Shown here: in pieces, positions 12,001-25,400 of the stretch
How positions within the stretch are numbered: position 1 is the first letter of the stretch
Layout: each line of letters starts with the position of its first letter
NCBI GenBank assembly: GCA_037074765.1
Contig: JBAMDO010000142.1
Location: forward strand, 62,001 to 126,000
DNA from: Mansonella perstans
Taxonomy: Eukaryota > Nematoda > Chromadorea > Rhabditida > Onchocercidae
Direction of reading: 5' to 3'
Length of the DNA: 64,000 bases
Notes under the pieces: model-generated
Databases searched by the model: none
The model's input: the letters and a program-made list of their open reading frames with translations, nothing else
Told to the model about the DNA's origin: nothing
Made by a program: the position numbers and the translations under genes

Positions 12001-14600
12001 TTATTGAGTGTTTCATGAGCGTTTTATTTTATTTGTGTTACATATATCACATGCATCTTAACTGAGTATTATTTATTTACTCTATATTTACAATAATTAA
12101 TTTAAAATTCGTTTGAATTATTTGTCAGCATAGTAGTAGCATCTTTTCATCTTAAATGAAAGAATTAATTATTGAACAGATAGATAGATGGCTAAGTATG
12201 TATTATATCCTGAATGGTATTTAATAATAAATGAAATATCATATGCATCTGTTAGAAAGCATTTGTTTGTTATTTTTTCTATACTTTTTATCATGATTGC
12301 AATCGATAATTAATGAAATTAACAGAAATAATAGAAAACAAATCAAATATGGGAAAAAAGGAAAAAAACTTGATCATTTGCTGAATGCAAAATGTTTTAT
12401 AAATAGTATAGTTTGGATTTTGCATTATTATTCAGTCAGTCAGAAGCGATTTAGAATGTTTACATTTATAATGTAATTCGATTTTTAATATTTCATTCCA
12501 TTATTGATTAGACGATGTAATTAATGAATGATAACGATATTTGTGAAATTTTAGAATGTACATGCAAATGAGTTTATGGAATCAGATGGTTGGAATTGTT
12601 TGATGCGTGGTCATCCACCATTATTCCTGCATCATCAACGCAACAAACGCCATCGATTGTTGCAAAAAAACCACGGAAACTTCAAAAGAAGGTTCAACCG
12701 GACCCAACGTCATTATTTCCTTCTGAATCAATTTTAAACTGCTTTTTTAGATTGTTTTTTGTAAATTTTGGTATTGCATTATTTATATATTATAATTAAA
12801 CTGTGTCAAATCATTTAATCAAATCATTTAATTTGTTGTTGATGTTTGAAGTTTCTTTACGATACTTCAGTTTTGAGGATAATGTAAAATGAAAGAGCTG
12901 GAATCTGAAATAATATGATTGATTCTTGAATCTTTTTTTTAGTATTAGTTAAATTCAATTTCCACAAACTCAAGAACAAGCGGAAGCTTCATGAACAGAT
13001 TAAAAGTCGACAAATATTATGTCGACCTAATACCTGCCGACTTTGTATGACTGAATTTCTTAAAATTCCATAGAGAACAATACGACTTCATCAGTTCGAT
13101 AACGAAGAGACCGAATATTCGACTTTGAAAACTTTTCATCATCCAAAGTTTTTATCATATTTTCGGTTTTGCATGGAAGATATGTTTACATAGCCTAATG
13201 CGTCTTTTTATTGTAATGTTCGGGAACAGATAAGGTCCGCAACGCTGTTATTCTTATAGTCACTTCTCTAACAAGAATCGCTCAACACCCAGCACTTCCA
13301 TGCTGCCATTGATTCACCACTAAAACAGCTATCAATATACTACTTAATCGAACACTTCACCTCGCGAAAATCTTACAAGAATTCAAACTTATGAGAATAG
13401 GAAAAAGATGGTATTCGATTCACAAATAAATTTGTTAATAAATTCTGGTACGTCACGGATAGGCAATTAAAAAAATGGGTCAAGCATTAAAATGTGATGT
13501 ATCGATCGATCACAGTTACTCTTGATCTCGAATAACAGAAAAGAAATTTAAAAAAAATAAATTGAAAATCATGAAATATAGAATAAAATGTAAAAGTTAA
13601 CCGAAATCACAGGTTTTGCATCAACTCAGAAGATTATCGGTTGAAAATGCTACTTATTCCTTTCCCTTCAACATATTTCAAATATGATTCGACATCACTT
13701 CACAGCAGCTACTGTCCAGTAATCTGAATTACTTTTTCAATACGCATATCAAATTTCTGGAGTGTCACACAGAATCAAAAACTTATAACATGGAACCAAA
13801 AAATTTTAGAATGAGAGTCAAATTTGTCCGCAGAAAGATCAGAATTGATCCCATCAAAATTGATCCCATTTCCAAATGCACACTACTTCTATAGGAATTC
13901 TTGTAAGTATTGTGCACAGTACAAAGTTTCAACATCATTTAGTCAAATAACGATAGATATAAAATTACATCAGAAATATGAAGGAATCTTTTGGCGTCAA
14001 ACTATTAAAGACAAGAATTGCAACGGTATTAAGTATAAAACAACATAAAAGAAATTTTAGAAAACGTTCTTGCTTATTATGGAATTTAAAACTTGTAAAT
14101 AATTTGAAGCTAAAGAACAGAATCCTTAAGCGAAATTTCCTCGAAATAAAAAAACAAATATTTAGTCAGCCATTGTTTGTTCTTTTTTATTATATAAAAA
14201 CTTCTTTGCAACGAATGGTCGATTGTTCGATGAATTGATTGAACACGTATCACTTATCAGTTATCATCATTTTATTCATCATTTAGGACTACGCTCATCG
14301 AAGGAGTGCAGTCCTTTTTATGAAACTTTCAGTGAAAGATTGTATTTAGTTGGAAGCACCAAGAAAATATTAAAGGCAGGGCTCGAAACACATTTCCTAT
14401 TTACTGCTCATTAGCGAGATTAATAGAAATCACAAAAACTTGAATTCCAAATATTGATGTTAGTACAATAATCCGATAAGATTGATTAAATATGATTAAT
14501 TATAGTTATGGAGAATGATTAAAAGCATTATGAATTTTCCTCAGCTTCGTTTATATCTTATTGAATTCTAGAATTGCATAAATATTTGACCAGGTCAGAG
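9031..14600. other. Long intergenic region, no supported gene
   Basis: Very AT-rich with several poly-A runs (near 9333, 9680, 10722). Open frames such as 11182-11508 (+) are low-complexity hydrophobic and show no motif or splice context. One higher-GC patch at 12555-12720 is listed separately. Nothing else is supportable. Confidence 0.6.
12555..12730 (+). other. Exon-like GC-richer patch, unrecognised
   Basis: After a TTTTAG at about 12554 two plus-strand frames stay open across a locally less AT-rich stretch. One reads NVHANEFMESDGW and ends at a TAA near 12738; the other contains ELFDAWSSTIIPASS and KKPRKLQKKVQPDP. The second is compositionally more protein-like but lacks an in-frame ATG. 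It could be a terminal exon of an unfound gene, a decayed gene, or chance. No family recognised. Confidence 0.2.
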
Positions 14601-14619
14601 TTTATATTTCAGGCAGAAA

Positions 14620-16376
14620 ATGACAATATTATTATTATGCATCGATCGAGCAATCTTCATCTTTTTTTTTACAGTTTTTTTCCAAATATTAGTAGTAAGA
14701 TATTTCTGATTTTTTTCTAATATCCCTCAATAAAATATATGTAAGATTTGTAATATTCCCCGCTTCAGACGAACAGAAAGAACTGCTTATTGTTAGAATA
14801 AAAAAAGTGATTGAAGAAATATTCAAAAAATAATCCAAGAGAAAAACTTCAACAATCAAAGAAGAAAATAATGAAAATATATATTAATAACATTGTTTTA
14901 TTTCAGTCTATCATTTCATTGACACAATGCTCGCATAAAAAGCCTGAAGTAGAGGATAAGAAGGACAAAGTTGAGGTTATACTAATTCTTTCATTCTCTC
15001 CAAACATCAAAAGATGTTCAAGGATTCAACATAACTTGCAGTAGCTGAAATTTTGCTAATAACTACAGAAAACTTTTTCTTTTAACCCCTACTTTAGGGT
15101 GTTAACATTTTGTCATTGAATCTGTCCACAAAACGGATATGCTGTTTAAAATTCTTTTCTTGAATAAACTGAGTGCTCCATTTAGGAAATTTGCTTTGAA
15201 AAAAAAGGAAATTCTATCAAATAATTAATTGAACGTACTTCAGGAAATCTCTTTTTATCAACAACTTTAATCCATATATGAAATATTTGCACCGAAATAA
15301 ATATTTTGCACCGAAAAAAAAAATTTACTTCTTTAATTATTACTCGTCTAATTGCAATTTTAAAGTGTCCTTTTATTTATCCATTTCGCCAAGCATTCAA
15401 ATACTACTTGTTTAAGAAAAAAAGAAATAGAAGTAAAGCTATCATTCACACTGAAACAATATGACTGATCATATGATCGCCTCGTTTAGGAAAAAAAACC
15501 AAAAAATGTAGAACCGATGTCAAAGGTGAAAATAGAAGCGAAACAGGTTGGAAATGACAGTGCAATTGAAAAAAAAAAACTAGCATTAGAAGAACGACGA
15601 CAGGCTTCAGCTGCTGAAGATGGTACTTTGCATTGGTTTACTTATATGCTCATTTTTCAAGGATTTTTCATGTAATAAGGAAAACAAAGTAATACTTCAA
15701 ATAAATTCAAATAGCTTAACGAAAATCCTAATTCAGCGGAAAAAGAAAAAGAACGCTTAAAAGAAGAAGGAGAAAAACACATCGAGGAAATAAAGCCTAA
15801 AGTCATGAAACGAAACGCTAAAGAAGTATGAAATTCATTCGTTTTTGATCGAAAATCATTTCTAACATTTCTATTTTTTGCTACCGGTATTTCAAAAAGT
15901 GTCCAAAAATATAAATGACTTGAAGACGGGTATTTTTGAATTCTGCCAAAATTTCAAATACTTGAGCAACTTTAAAAGATGAACGGGAGTATATAACAAC
16001 CTATATTTCATTCATTACTTAGCTCTTAAGGAAAGAATAGCGAAAGGTAAAGAAACACGTGGCAAAGGTGATTATCCAACTATGGATGATGTTTTAAGCG
16101 ACTGGGATTCTGAAAAGGAAGGTAAAAAGAAAAACGATGTGAGTTATAATCTTGTAAATCAATCACAGCATAAACCATTAGAAGTTAGGAAATAATATTA
16201 GAATCTGATTCTGAATATGTTCTAATTCATGTATATGCTACCATGTATTAGGATTTGTTAATCTATATCATTTCTAAATGACCAATCAGACATTGTACGT
16301 TAAGTAGTTAAACCGACATTCAATCAGTTTCTTATATTAGTAGAAAACAAATGCAAAAAATGAAGATCACAGTTAA
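14620..16376 (+). CDS. Unrecognised single-pass membrane protein with Lys/Glu-rich tail
   Basis: Exons: 14620-14694, 14777-14806, 14907-14975, 15490-15622, 15737-15825, 16031-16138, 16344-16376; phases agree, giving 178 aa. The start is supported by a T-rich acceptor (TATTTCAG) 8 nt before the ATG, as in trans-spliced nematode genes. Residues 1-25 are almost entirely hydrophobic apart from one Asp-Arg (signal anchor or signal peptide), followed by a basic RIKK and a CSHKKPEVEDKK stretch, then a long, highly charged, coiled-coil-prone region (EEKKP..., EKEKERLKEEGEK) and an acidic PTMDDVLSDWDSEKEG motif near the C-terminus. The charged part is probably cytosolic. Two AATAAA sites follow (16379, 16623). 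Exon 6 relies on a TTAAG acceptor because the nearby TTAG would force a stop. I do not recognise a family; function unknown. Confidence 0.6.
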
Positions 16377-16384
16377 AAAATAAA

Positions 16385-18860
16385 TGATCTTGAAAGTTGT
16401 TTGTCGAGAAAAATGATTGAGGAATCACAAGAACCAGTTAAAGCTAAGCTTTAGATGGAATCAGACAAATAAACAGAAAGGATATGAAATTTTATTGAAA
16501 GGAAATAGGATGACTAAAATATGCTTGCAGGATGAAAATCAATCAAAAGTTAACACAAATCTTGAAGACGCTGACGACATGAAAAAGGTTTTTTCTTAAC
16601 TCATGATTAATATGTAAAATGTAATAAAATCTATATGAATGTCATAAGTTAACTGTTAGATTCTGTGCTTATTCGGCACTTCAAAAACTAATTTTTGCAG
16701 GAGACAAAAATTGACAGTTTAAAAGTAAAACTCTACATAACTTACAAAAAGCATTACAGATTTTCTTGGGAGGAAAAGAATCTCCTGCTTAAAATTCATA
16801 ATTTGCAAGAAATTAAGATAATAAATAATTTAAGAATGAAGAGATAAAAACAGCAGAAAACGTTAAAGTTTCTTAATTCCAATACGGACCAATGCAAGAA
16901 AGCCCAGTCATCAATAAATTGATTCTTATTTTCTGGTAATTGAAATCTGTCTAAGAAGACAGTTTACTGTAATCATTCGACTGAAGGTGAATAAATATTA
17001 CTCGTTTAAAAAATTTAATCAAAAGTTTTCAGTAGTGTTGAAAAATGACCTCTAAACCAATGCCCTGAAAATGAGAACAAAGAAAGTAATAGCAAAGAAA
17101 AAAAGTAATGGGATGAGGAAATACATTACAAAAGATTGTAAAAGATACAGCAAACAACAATCTGACACTAAAAAATTGGTTAAAACAGTTAAGAGCCAAA
17201 TAAATTAATTTCCATTTTTTAAATGATTTCTTTAATTCTCTTGAGACTTCAAAACAAATTAATGACCAGTAGTAGTAGGTATTTGTCAATAACATTACCG
17301 AGAGAAGTGATGATGCCTTCATTGGATATTTATTCTCTTGTATACTTCTAAAGTGCACCTATTGCATGGCCTAAACTGGGCCAATAATGTATTCAAAGAA
17401 TTTTGAACCAAAATTTTACATGGAGACGATGTGAAGTTATATAAATAAAAAAAGGGTATCTCATATATTTCAAATTCTTCAACACAGGGGAAAAATAAAT
17501 ATATCGAAGAAACAAGAATCGTTCGCTCATTGAAGGGCAACTTTTCAACCTTTAATGAGTGTAGCGATAAAATGATTCCAACGAATTTCCGTTTTTCCGT
17601 AACATCACTTTTATTTTTGCAATAATTGGATTCCATTCTATCCTTTTACTAATCTTTGCCAAAGTTTATCATTTCTCATTTCTTCAACTCGATCTCGAAA
17701 TTTACGGTTATTTTTTGATATATATTCAATTATAAGAAATATACAAATCTCATCAAATACTACCACTAATCATACTATCTGAGATCATTATCCAAAATAT
17801 ATTTTATTTTAAAAATAGGATGAATCTGCGATTTGGAACAAAATAAAGGGATGAAAAAATACGAATGCATTCTAACAAAATTTTTTGAGTTAAAACGTTA
17901 AGACGGAAATGGCTTATTCTTGTTCACCTTTATTCTGAGCAGAAAGCTTTACTAGAATGTTTGAAGTGTGCATCTTACTTCTCCTGAAGAGGCAATAAAA
18001 ATTCATTTGCTTCAAATATTTAAGATGGCACAATTTTTTAAAGCTTAACATATATTAAAGATTAATGAAATTCTTTCTTTCATAGCATGTTGCACTTTTC
18101 AAATACATTTTTTATTCCAAATATAAAAACATGAGCAGTTTTAACATAATAGACGAGTAAAATGGAACTTTACAGACTTTACACATCTTTAACTTTGCGG
18201 TTCATTTATAATAAGTAACAGGATGAATTTGAAGAAAATTAGGAATACATGTAACCAGGCAACTAGATGAAGACATTACAATGTAAGCTGAAACAGTGAT
18301 AAAAAAAACTCTACAAGAATGTATTACTAACAAAAACAGACGAATCGGTAAAACAGCTAGCAAACGAGAGATATTAATCAATTAGTTAATTGATTATGAC
18401 GAACTAATACGCATGACCTTCATCTCCAAGTACAACTGGGCCTTTCTCGACCAAATTATTTGTGTTATTCTGACTTCCAGGATATGAGATCTAATACAGA
18501 TATGAATCTGAATAGCATTTAACTTAACTACTCCTGTATGTAGACTTTGGTGCTTTAAAACAATGAATATCTTGACTTTCAAGTCATTCCAAGAAATAAG
18601 ATGATGACGATGATGTCAATGAAGTAGTAAGGCGTTTGCTAAAGCATTTCTTTCTCGATCTCTTATCCAGCCAGTCCTGAAAACATGATTTCTCGACTAG
18701 AGAAATTGCCCAGTCGATTAATAGGCCTAGTCGATATTATCAATAGGCTTTTGCCTATTGATAATATGATCAATAGGCAAAAGCCCAGCAACAGCAATGG
18801 CAGATGAAGTTGCTAAAAATACGCCTCTTCATCCATTATAGTATTGATCGTCAAGGATTC
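16385..18860. other. Intergenic, no gene seen
   Basis: No exon supported on either strand. Minus-strand open frames at 17029-17358 and 17319-17636 are long for the composition but have no recognisable content or splice logic. The region ends with a perfect hairpin (18734-18767) shortly before the PHM start. Confidence 0.5.
18734..18767. repeat. Perfect inverted repeat, 15-bp arms, 4-nt loop
   Basis: ATATTATCAATAGGC, then TTTT, then its exact reverse complement. A third partial copy of the arm (ATCAATAGGCAAAAGCC) follows at 18769. It lies about 105 bp upstream of the PHM start codon. Confidence 0.85.
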
Positions 18861-18873
18861 AGTTGTTAGCAAA

Positions 18874-21556
18874 ATGTTAGCCTTAGGCTGCAAGAAGTTC
18901 TCATTTTTATTTCTTTCATTTTTTATATTAAATATTTACCAAATAACGATAGCAAATGAAATTACCGAGTTACGAATGCCTGGAGCTGAACCAGTTATGG
19001 TAAGTAAAGCTTGTTTTGTATAGTAACCAAGAAGCAACACAGTATTTTCGATCTAGCTTCTTCTTGTTCTCTTTGTTTTGATGCTAAACAAATTTTCAGT
19101 TGCTGTGATTCTTCACTATTTAATCTTGCTCATATTTCAAAAATGATTTGAAATAATGGAGAGGTTTTTTTAAACCTGATTTTCTCATTTGTTTCATTTA
19201 TGAAAATACTTTTTGATTTGAAAGAGATTTTGATTTGAAGAGTAGTAAGATTCTTCGAGAGAAGTTTTAATTTCAGTACTTTCTTCTGTTTTTGCTACTA
19301 TAAGAAGATAGAGATTTTAGAAAGTTTTGAAGAAACAATATACGAACAAAGTTATTTGAAAATATTTGATCGGAGGTAAAGGAAGTATTTCCGAAGAATG
19401 ATGGCTTTGCTGTAAAGAAACAATAAATAGAAGCCATTTACTAAGAATACATTTAATTCAACTATGATTTTAGAGCGATTCTTACATGTGTACAGCCATT
19501 CCACTCGATCTCACTACGGAACATTACATCGGTTAGCTTTCTTTTTATAAATAAATTCATGGAATTTCAATCTTTGGCAGAAAAAATAGAACTAATGAAA
19601 AAGAGCCCTGTCATGTTTTTATTTAAAAACTTTTTACAAAATTTATTCATTTTCAGTTGGATACAAGCCTATTGTAACAATGCACAAAGCTCACCATATG
19701 CTATTATTTGGATGTGGTCAACCAGGCAGTGACGAGAATATTTGGTCAGTTTTTTAATTGTAACGCTATTCATCGTAGTACATACCATTAAAAGACATTA
19801 ACGGTCTATTCACCCATATTCTTCACGAAACTGTATTGTTACAATGCAACCTCTCACTTTATACGATTGCTTTGAGTATTTAATGAAATCTGACAATATT
19901 CCAGGGATTGTGGTGACATGACAAAAGCTGGACCAGATTTTCAACAAGCACCAATATGTTTTGACCAATCGAGTATACTATACGCGTGGGGTAGAAACGC
20001 ACCTGAATTACACCTTCCGAAAGGCATGACTTATAATTTAAACTGATATACTTGTTCAGATAGAAAAAAATGAGTTACATTCTCTTATTGAAATTAAAGG
20101 AGTTTTGATATGCTCCCGAGAATGATTGATGAAAATAAGTGTCATGTAATAGAGTTGAAGATTTATTGATTGAAATTAGCATGCATAGAATGCTAATGCA
20201 GGATAATTTCTGAACTTGAAAGTACAATAATCGCTTACAGCTAGAAACTGCAGGTTTAGATTATTCGAATAAAAATCACTTTCCAGAGAACATTAGATAT
20301 AAGAAATCCAAGGAATGGTCAAAACGGCTTTGAATTCTAACCTACATTAACGTGGCTCTAAGAATGTTGCTTTCATTGATGAAAGTTAGTATGACAGTCC
20401 TTTGTGGCAAGGTTTTTTTAAATACCAACGTACAGTGTTGAAATGCAGCAAGAAATATATGATTTTGCAGATGTCGGATTTAAGGTTGGTGGAAACACAG
20501 ATATTCGGTATCTCGTACTTCAGGTACATTATAATGAAAAACTCGGACCCGATTATTCTGGTGTGATTATTAAATCGACAGTTGAACCAACAACGAAACG
20601 AGCGTCCACCCTGCTCATGGTTACCGGTGGTAAATTACTTCCAAACAGGAGAGGTATTAATATTGATATGTCTTAAAATTTCCTACCATTTCTTTTCTTT
20701 CAGACACAAAATAATACGGTAGGATGCTGTCAAATTCAGGAAATATTCTCATAACTGTAGATCTTTACCTTTTAAACTTCATCGTAACGCTTCCACAAAT
20801 TTAGAAACATTCGAAACAGCATGTATTGTTGATGAGGACGTTGAAATACATCCCTTTGCATTCCGTACACATACTCATCGCCATGGGGAAATGGTTAGTT
20901 TATCAGTTTTGTAAGATTTGCATGCTGTTTTTTTTTTTTTTTTTTTTCCAGTAATCGCCTAATAGCAACCAATGATAGGTTCTAAATTCTATATCCTTTA
21001 GTTTTTTTTTTCAATTTTGAATTCGAAATATTTCGTAAGTAACATTTATTCAATTTATTCCTTTAATCCATTTGATTTCATTTTTTAAATAAAAGTACAG
21101 GTGAGTGGATGGGTGGTGCGCGAGAATAGGTATGGTGAGGACATGTGGGAGTTAATTGGTGAACGAAATCCACTTCTTCCACAAATGTTTCAACCAATTA
21201 ATAAGAACATTACAATTCGGCAAGGCGATGTGGTTGGTGTTTCGAAATCTTTTAAAATCTCTTTGGAAATGCCAGAATGTTCTTGCCCATTCTTAATTTT
21301 CGAAGCAAATTTCTTAATTCCAACTTTAGTGAGGAAATAAATTGCTTTTTTTTTTAATTAAATAGGTAAAAATACTTCAAGTAGAAAAACATGGAGTCCA
21401 TCTATATATGGATGGTCGGATTTTTTTCAGATAGCAGCTCGCTGCGTACTGAATAACAATGAAAATCAGGTGATCGCAATAGGAAACACAAGTGATGATG
21501 AGATGTGCAATTATTATCTCATGTATTGGGTTTCGGGTGATCGTATTCTCAAGTAA
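18874..21556 (+). CDS. pghm-1: Peptidylglycine alpha-hydroxylating monooxygenase (PHM)
   Basis: Exons: 18874-18999, 19474-19531, 19657-19744, 19905-20023, 20471-20653, 20805-20893, 21101-21229, 21431-21556; 305 aa. Residues 1-31 are a signal peptide (hydrophobic SFLFLSFFILNIY). Copper-A ligands are seen in KAHHM (H74, H75) and LQVHY (H150); copper-B ligands in RTHTH (H214, H216) and DEMC (M289). The many cysteines match the disulfide-bonded PHM fold. Family role: ascorbate- and O2-dependent hydroxylation of glycine-extended peptides in the secretory pathway, the first step of neuropeptide C-terminal amidation. No lyase (PAL) domain follows, so it is the stand-alone PHM form, as in C. elegans, where PAL is a separate gene. 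Intron 4 appears to use a GC donor (AAAG|GCATGA). A TTAG acceptor 4 nt before the ATG suggests trans-splicing. The final AAGTAAGA could also be a donor to a short extra exon; I end at the TAA. Confidence 0.93.
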
Positions 21557-22443
21557 GAGGCTTTTTCGACTTTATATTCATATTTGCAGTTATCATTTTC
21601 AAAGTTGCATTTCAAACTATTCTTTATTTATGTTCTAAGCCTTACTCTAACAAAATTTTACCAATTTCCTAATTCAGGAAACGTAAGATTTTTGCGTATA
21701 AATGACTTATGACTGTCGTACTAAGTTCCCTTGTCGGAGAGCGTAAGTGGATTATTTTAGTGAGCTTATACTTAGCGCAAATACTTTAATAAGGAGAGCT
21801 TCATAATGCCTGCATATCGCATTTCCGATTCAAGTCGCTTCGTTTTAAAATGTCCATCGAAAATGGAAAGGGCTCCAAAGTTTGAAAGTCTTTTTCAGTA
21901 ATAACATATGCTATTCACCTGGACCGCCGCAATATCACTGGAGTAGCAAAACAGAGCTGAACAATATCCCAAAAATACAATAAAAAGAAAAACGATCTAA
22001 ATCTATTTTTTAGTGCGAAGAAACTTTTCTTTTCTTTCACTTTTTTCTCCTACCACCTGAAATAAAGAACTTCTAACCCATCACTATCACCTTATCATCT
22101 TTTCCATATCTACCAAATAAAAATGCATCATGCAAAATCTGTGAGTAACAATGCCTTCTTACTTCAGCAAGTTACAAAGCAAACTACATAAATGAGGACA
22201 AGATTTTTTTTCTTTATACTCTCCTAACAGAAAGGATATCGTTTTCATCTATATGATGTTCATCCAGAAACTTAAAAAATATGCAGATCGATCAAGTACT
22301 ACTGGTTGACATAACTAGAACATAGATTCAAAACAAAATTTTCACAATATGGGACATATCGGTTAAAATGAGAAATAAGTACTGAGGACTCCAATTCATA
22401 TTCTATCTGGCAGAGCACACAATACTGCCAAATAGATACAATG
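21557..22443. other. Convergent intergenic gap between PHM and Argonaute
   Basis: Holds the 3' ends of the two converging genes. No exon, RNA gene or repeat of note is visible. Confidence 0.55.
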
Positions 22444-25400
22444 TCATATGAAATACATTTCCGGAGTATTTGGATTAAGCACAAGACTTTGTTCAAGCGT
22501 ACTGACATTGGGTTCATTTTCCGATGTTTCACCCACTCGTCTGAAATGTAAGCGTGTCAGAATAATGAATTAGTATTTTCGCTCCACAATGTAAATTTGA
22601 TAGATTAAAGTTATTTTTTTTGACGATGACTTGTACGTGGCAATATTTAACATATGAATCTACCCTTGCTACTGATTTTCTATCATTGTAAAAAGCCAGT
22701 TGTACATTAAATGAAAAAATACCTGAGCTTTTCGAAGCAACATTGCAACAATTCTGAACGAATTTTTATTTTTCTTCACAAAAAAACTAAAAAATATATT
22801 TTTTCGATTGGAAACTTACTTTTTCAAAGCATGTTTCAAAAGAACCCTCGCTCGATCGCAAGCTAAATGAGCATAATAAACAGGTGCTGGTATTGAAACT
22901 GATTTATTGCATCGGGCGTATACGTGACATAAAGCATAAATCATTTGCTGAAGAATGTAGAAAAAACTATTGAGATCATTCTGATATTTGAATGAGTGTA
23001 GTAAACTATTAATGAAAATCACAAATTTCTTACGAGTAATTAAAAGATATTGTATATTAAGCAAAAGTTTGAGAAATCTTTTCATGGAGATGAAATATGC
23101 AAACAATGAAAATGCAGTTAATAACATAAATTCCAGCAAAAATTCAAGAACTAACTTGCCACTCATCTGCAGATAAATGCCATGAATCATAAAGAACAAT
23201 GTAGTGAGGTGGCCTTGATGTTCCCTGAAATACCACACGATAATTGTACTTTTGAATGCAGTGAAAGCATCTACATTGGCATCACTTTTCATGCTATACA
23301 ATTTAATAAGTAAATTATGGGACAATAAATAATTAAATTTATATATATTATCAAAAGAAATGATGGCCATTTGAACAAGTATCAAAAATACATTGTAGGA
23401 GGCAGAAACGGATTATTTCAATTAAAATTACATAATTTTCTACGGATTATTTCAATTAAAATTACATAATATTGTAATCACTCCAGCACTTCAGATCTTT
23501 GACAAACAAATTGTACTAGGTAGAAATATAAAGAAAACATTAGAAACATACTACAACACTACGATGTGAACATAAATAGAAGTCAAATCGAAATGGACTC
23601 GTTATTGTACTATCAACAACTGTTCCTGGTGGTACATTTTCGTTGTTTCTGAAGGAAAAAGAACTGCTAACGTTTACACTCAATAAGAAAGTCACTTCCT
23701 GACAAAACTGTTCGATTCGAAAACATTTAAATTTTTAAGCATTTATAAATTTATAAAAATCAATAATACATTTTAAATTTATAAACGCATTATAAAAGTG
23801 TAAAAAAGCACCACAAATAGTAGCTCAACAATGATCGCTTTGCTTCAAATAGATGTGAGCAATGAATACGATTAGGGATGATTTAATTCTATACTTTCAA
23901 AACATACAACTAGGGTTCAGAATATAAATTTGTTTTGGAATTAGTCATCGGAATACATCATAAATTCTCTATGTATTCTTCACTGAACCAGAAAATATTC
24001 TCTACCTTTCATCTTGTTTAATGAAGCGAGTATGATGCCTTTTTTGTACTATAGCATAAGAAACTGTTGGATCGTAAAGTTGATCTAGTTGTCGTATAGC
24101 TGTTTTTAAGCAGAATAACTCATCGTTCATAGCGTCTAAGAACTGAGAGTCCGGAACACCATCACTAAATAGAGACAAAAACTTATGCTAAATGGATTTT
24201 TTTAAGTACAAAAAAAAAGAATGATAGTATAGATATCGGTATGAAATACAAGTCATGAATTAAAAGTTAGAAAAATAAAACAAACTACTGAAAACTAAAG
24301 AAAAAGATATCGCTATATAAATTTTCTATTTTGAAGCGTTTATATTAAAAGAGTTACAATAATCGAACAGCTTTACCGAAGCACTATTATATGATGCGGT
24401 TTACAACCTGCTTGTATAAGAAAATCCACGATGCGTGTTCGGAACTCATCCACGGTATGTTTTAACACTTCCATCCCTGGTTGCTGTATTTTCAAAGATG
24501 CTCCATATCTGGAAAATAATACAAATACAAAAGCCATAGCATTTTCACATACGAAAATTTATCTTATCTTTCATTATCTTTCACCTTCTTAAGGACTCGA
24601 AAATAATTTGATTTTTGAAAATTAAACCTTGTTGCAGTGATATTTAGAGACCCAACGATAGCACCAATTGACGGAATCGACAAATCATCTGAAGGTGAGT
24701 GCGTGACGTCAATACCTATGAACAATGTTGGAGCTTTTCTATCAGTGAATTTCTTCCAGCTGAAAAAATGTCTTGAGTCATTCTTGAAAATAGTTTTCAC
24801 GAAATAATATGGTCTTTTATATTTCTCCAGCCGCCATGCTTCGAATTAATACAACTGGTTTAACTACTTTCACCATAACTATCTCGAACGAATTCAAAAA
24901 TCCATACGAATCACGCCAACGATTGCGGTCAAGCAATGTGCACCCATGTATTTAATCTTCTGAATTTCCAAAATACAGAATATCAAAAGTACTAATTCTG
25001 GTTCCTCGCAACGTCGTTGTTAATGCCATCCAATTTGACGTTTAGCTTCAAACAAATATTGTGAGGCACAACATTCTGATGCATTTTGAGAAATGTTTCG
25101 GCAAGAATTACTTGACACGCTACACCTTCCTCCTTATCGCATAATACTTTTATTCGTCCTGCAAAGAAATTTCATGCTGCACCAATATCAAAGTAGCCAT
25201 CATTATGGAATTTCATTAATCGTTAAAAAACTTTCAACATACCATATATTTCACTGTTCTTTTCCGGAATGATAAAGATCATCAGCCGCTTCACTTCTTT
25301 CCTTATTTTACTACATGTTTTTTTGAAATTGCGTACGTATATGTCAGCTTCTTCTTTATGTGTATCCCACCAATATACCTCAACAGTATCTGATCCAAAA

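Noticed and set aside
17029..17636. Two overlapping minus-strand open frames of about 105 codons
   Set aside because: No motif, no splice pattern, hydrophobic low-complexity content.
21557..22443. A PAL (lyase) domain following PHM
   Set aside because: No PAL-like sequence found; the nematode form is monofunctional.
24830..24960. An extra Argonaute exon (reads NTWVHIA)
   Set aside because: Contains a stop and breaks the clean TA|C join between NQN and WKKFTDRK.
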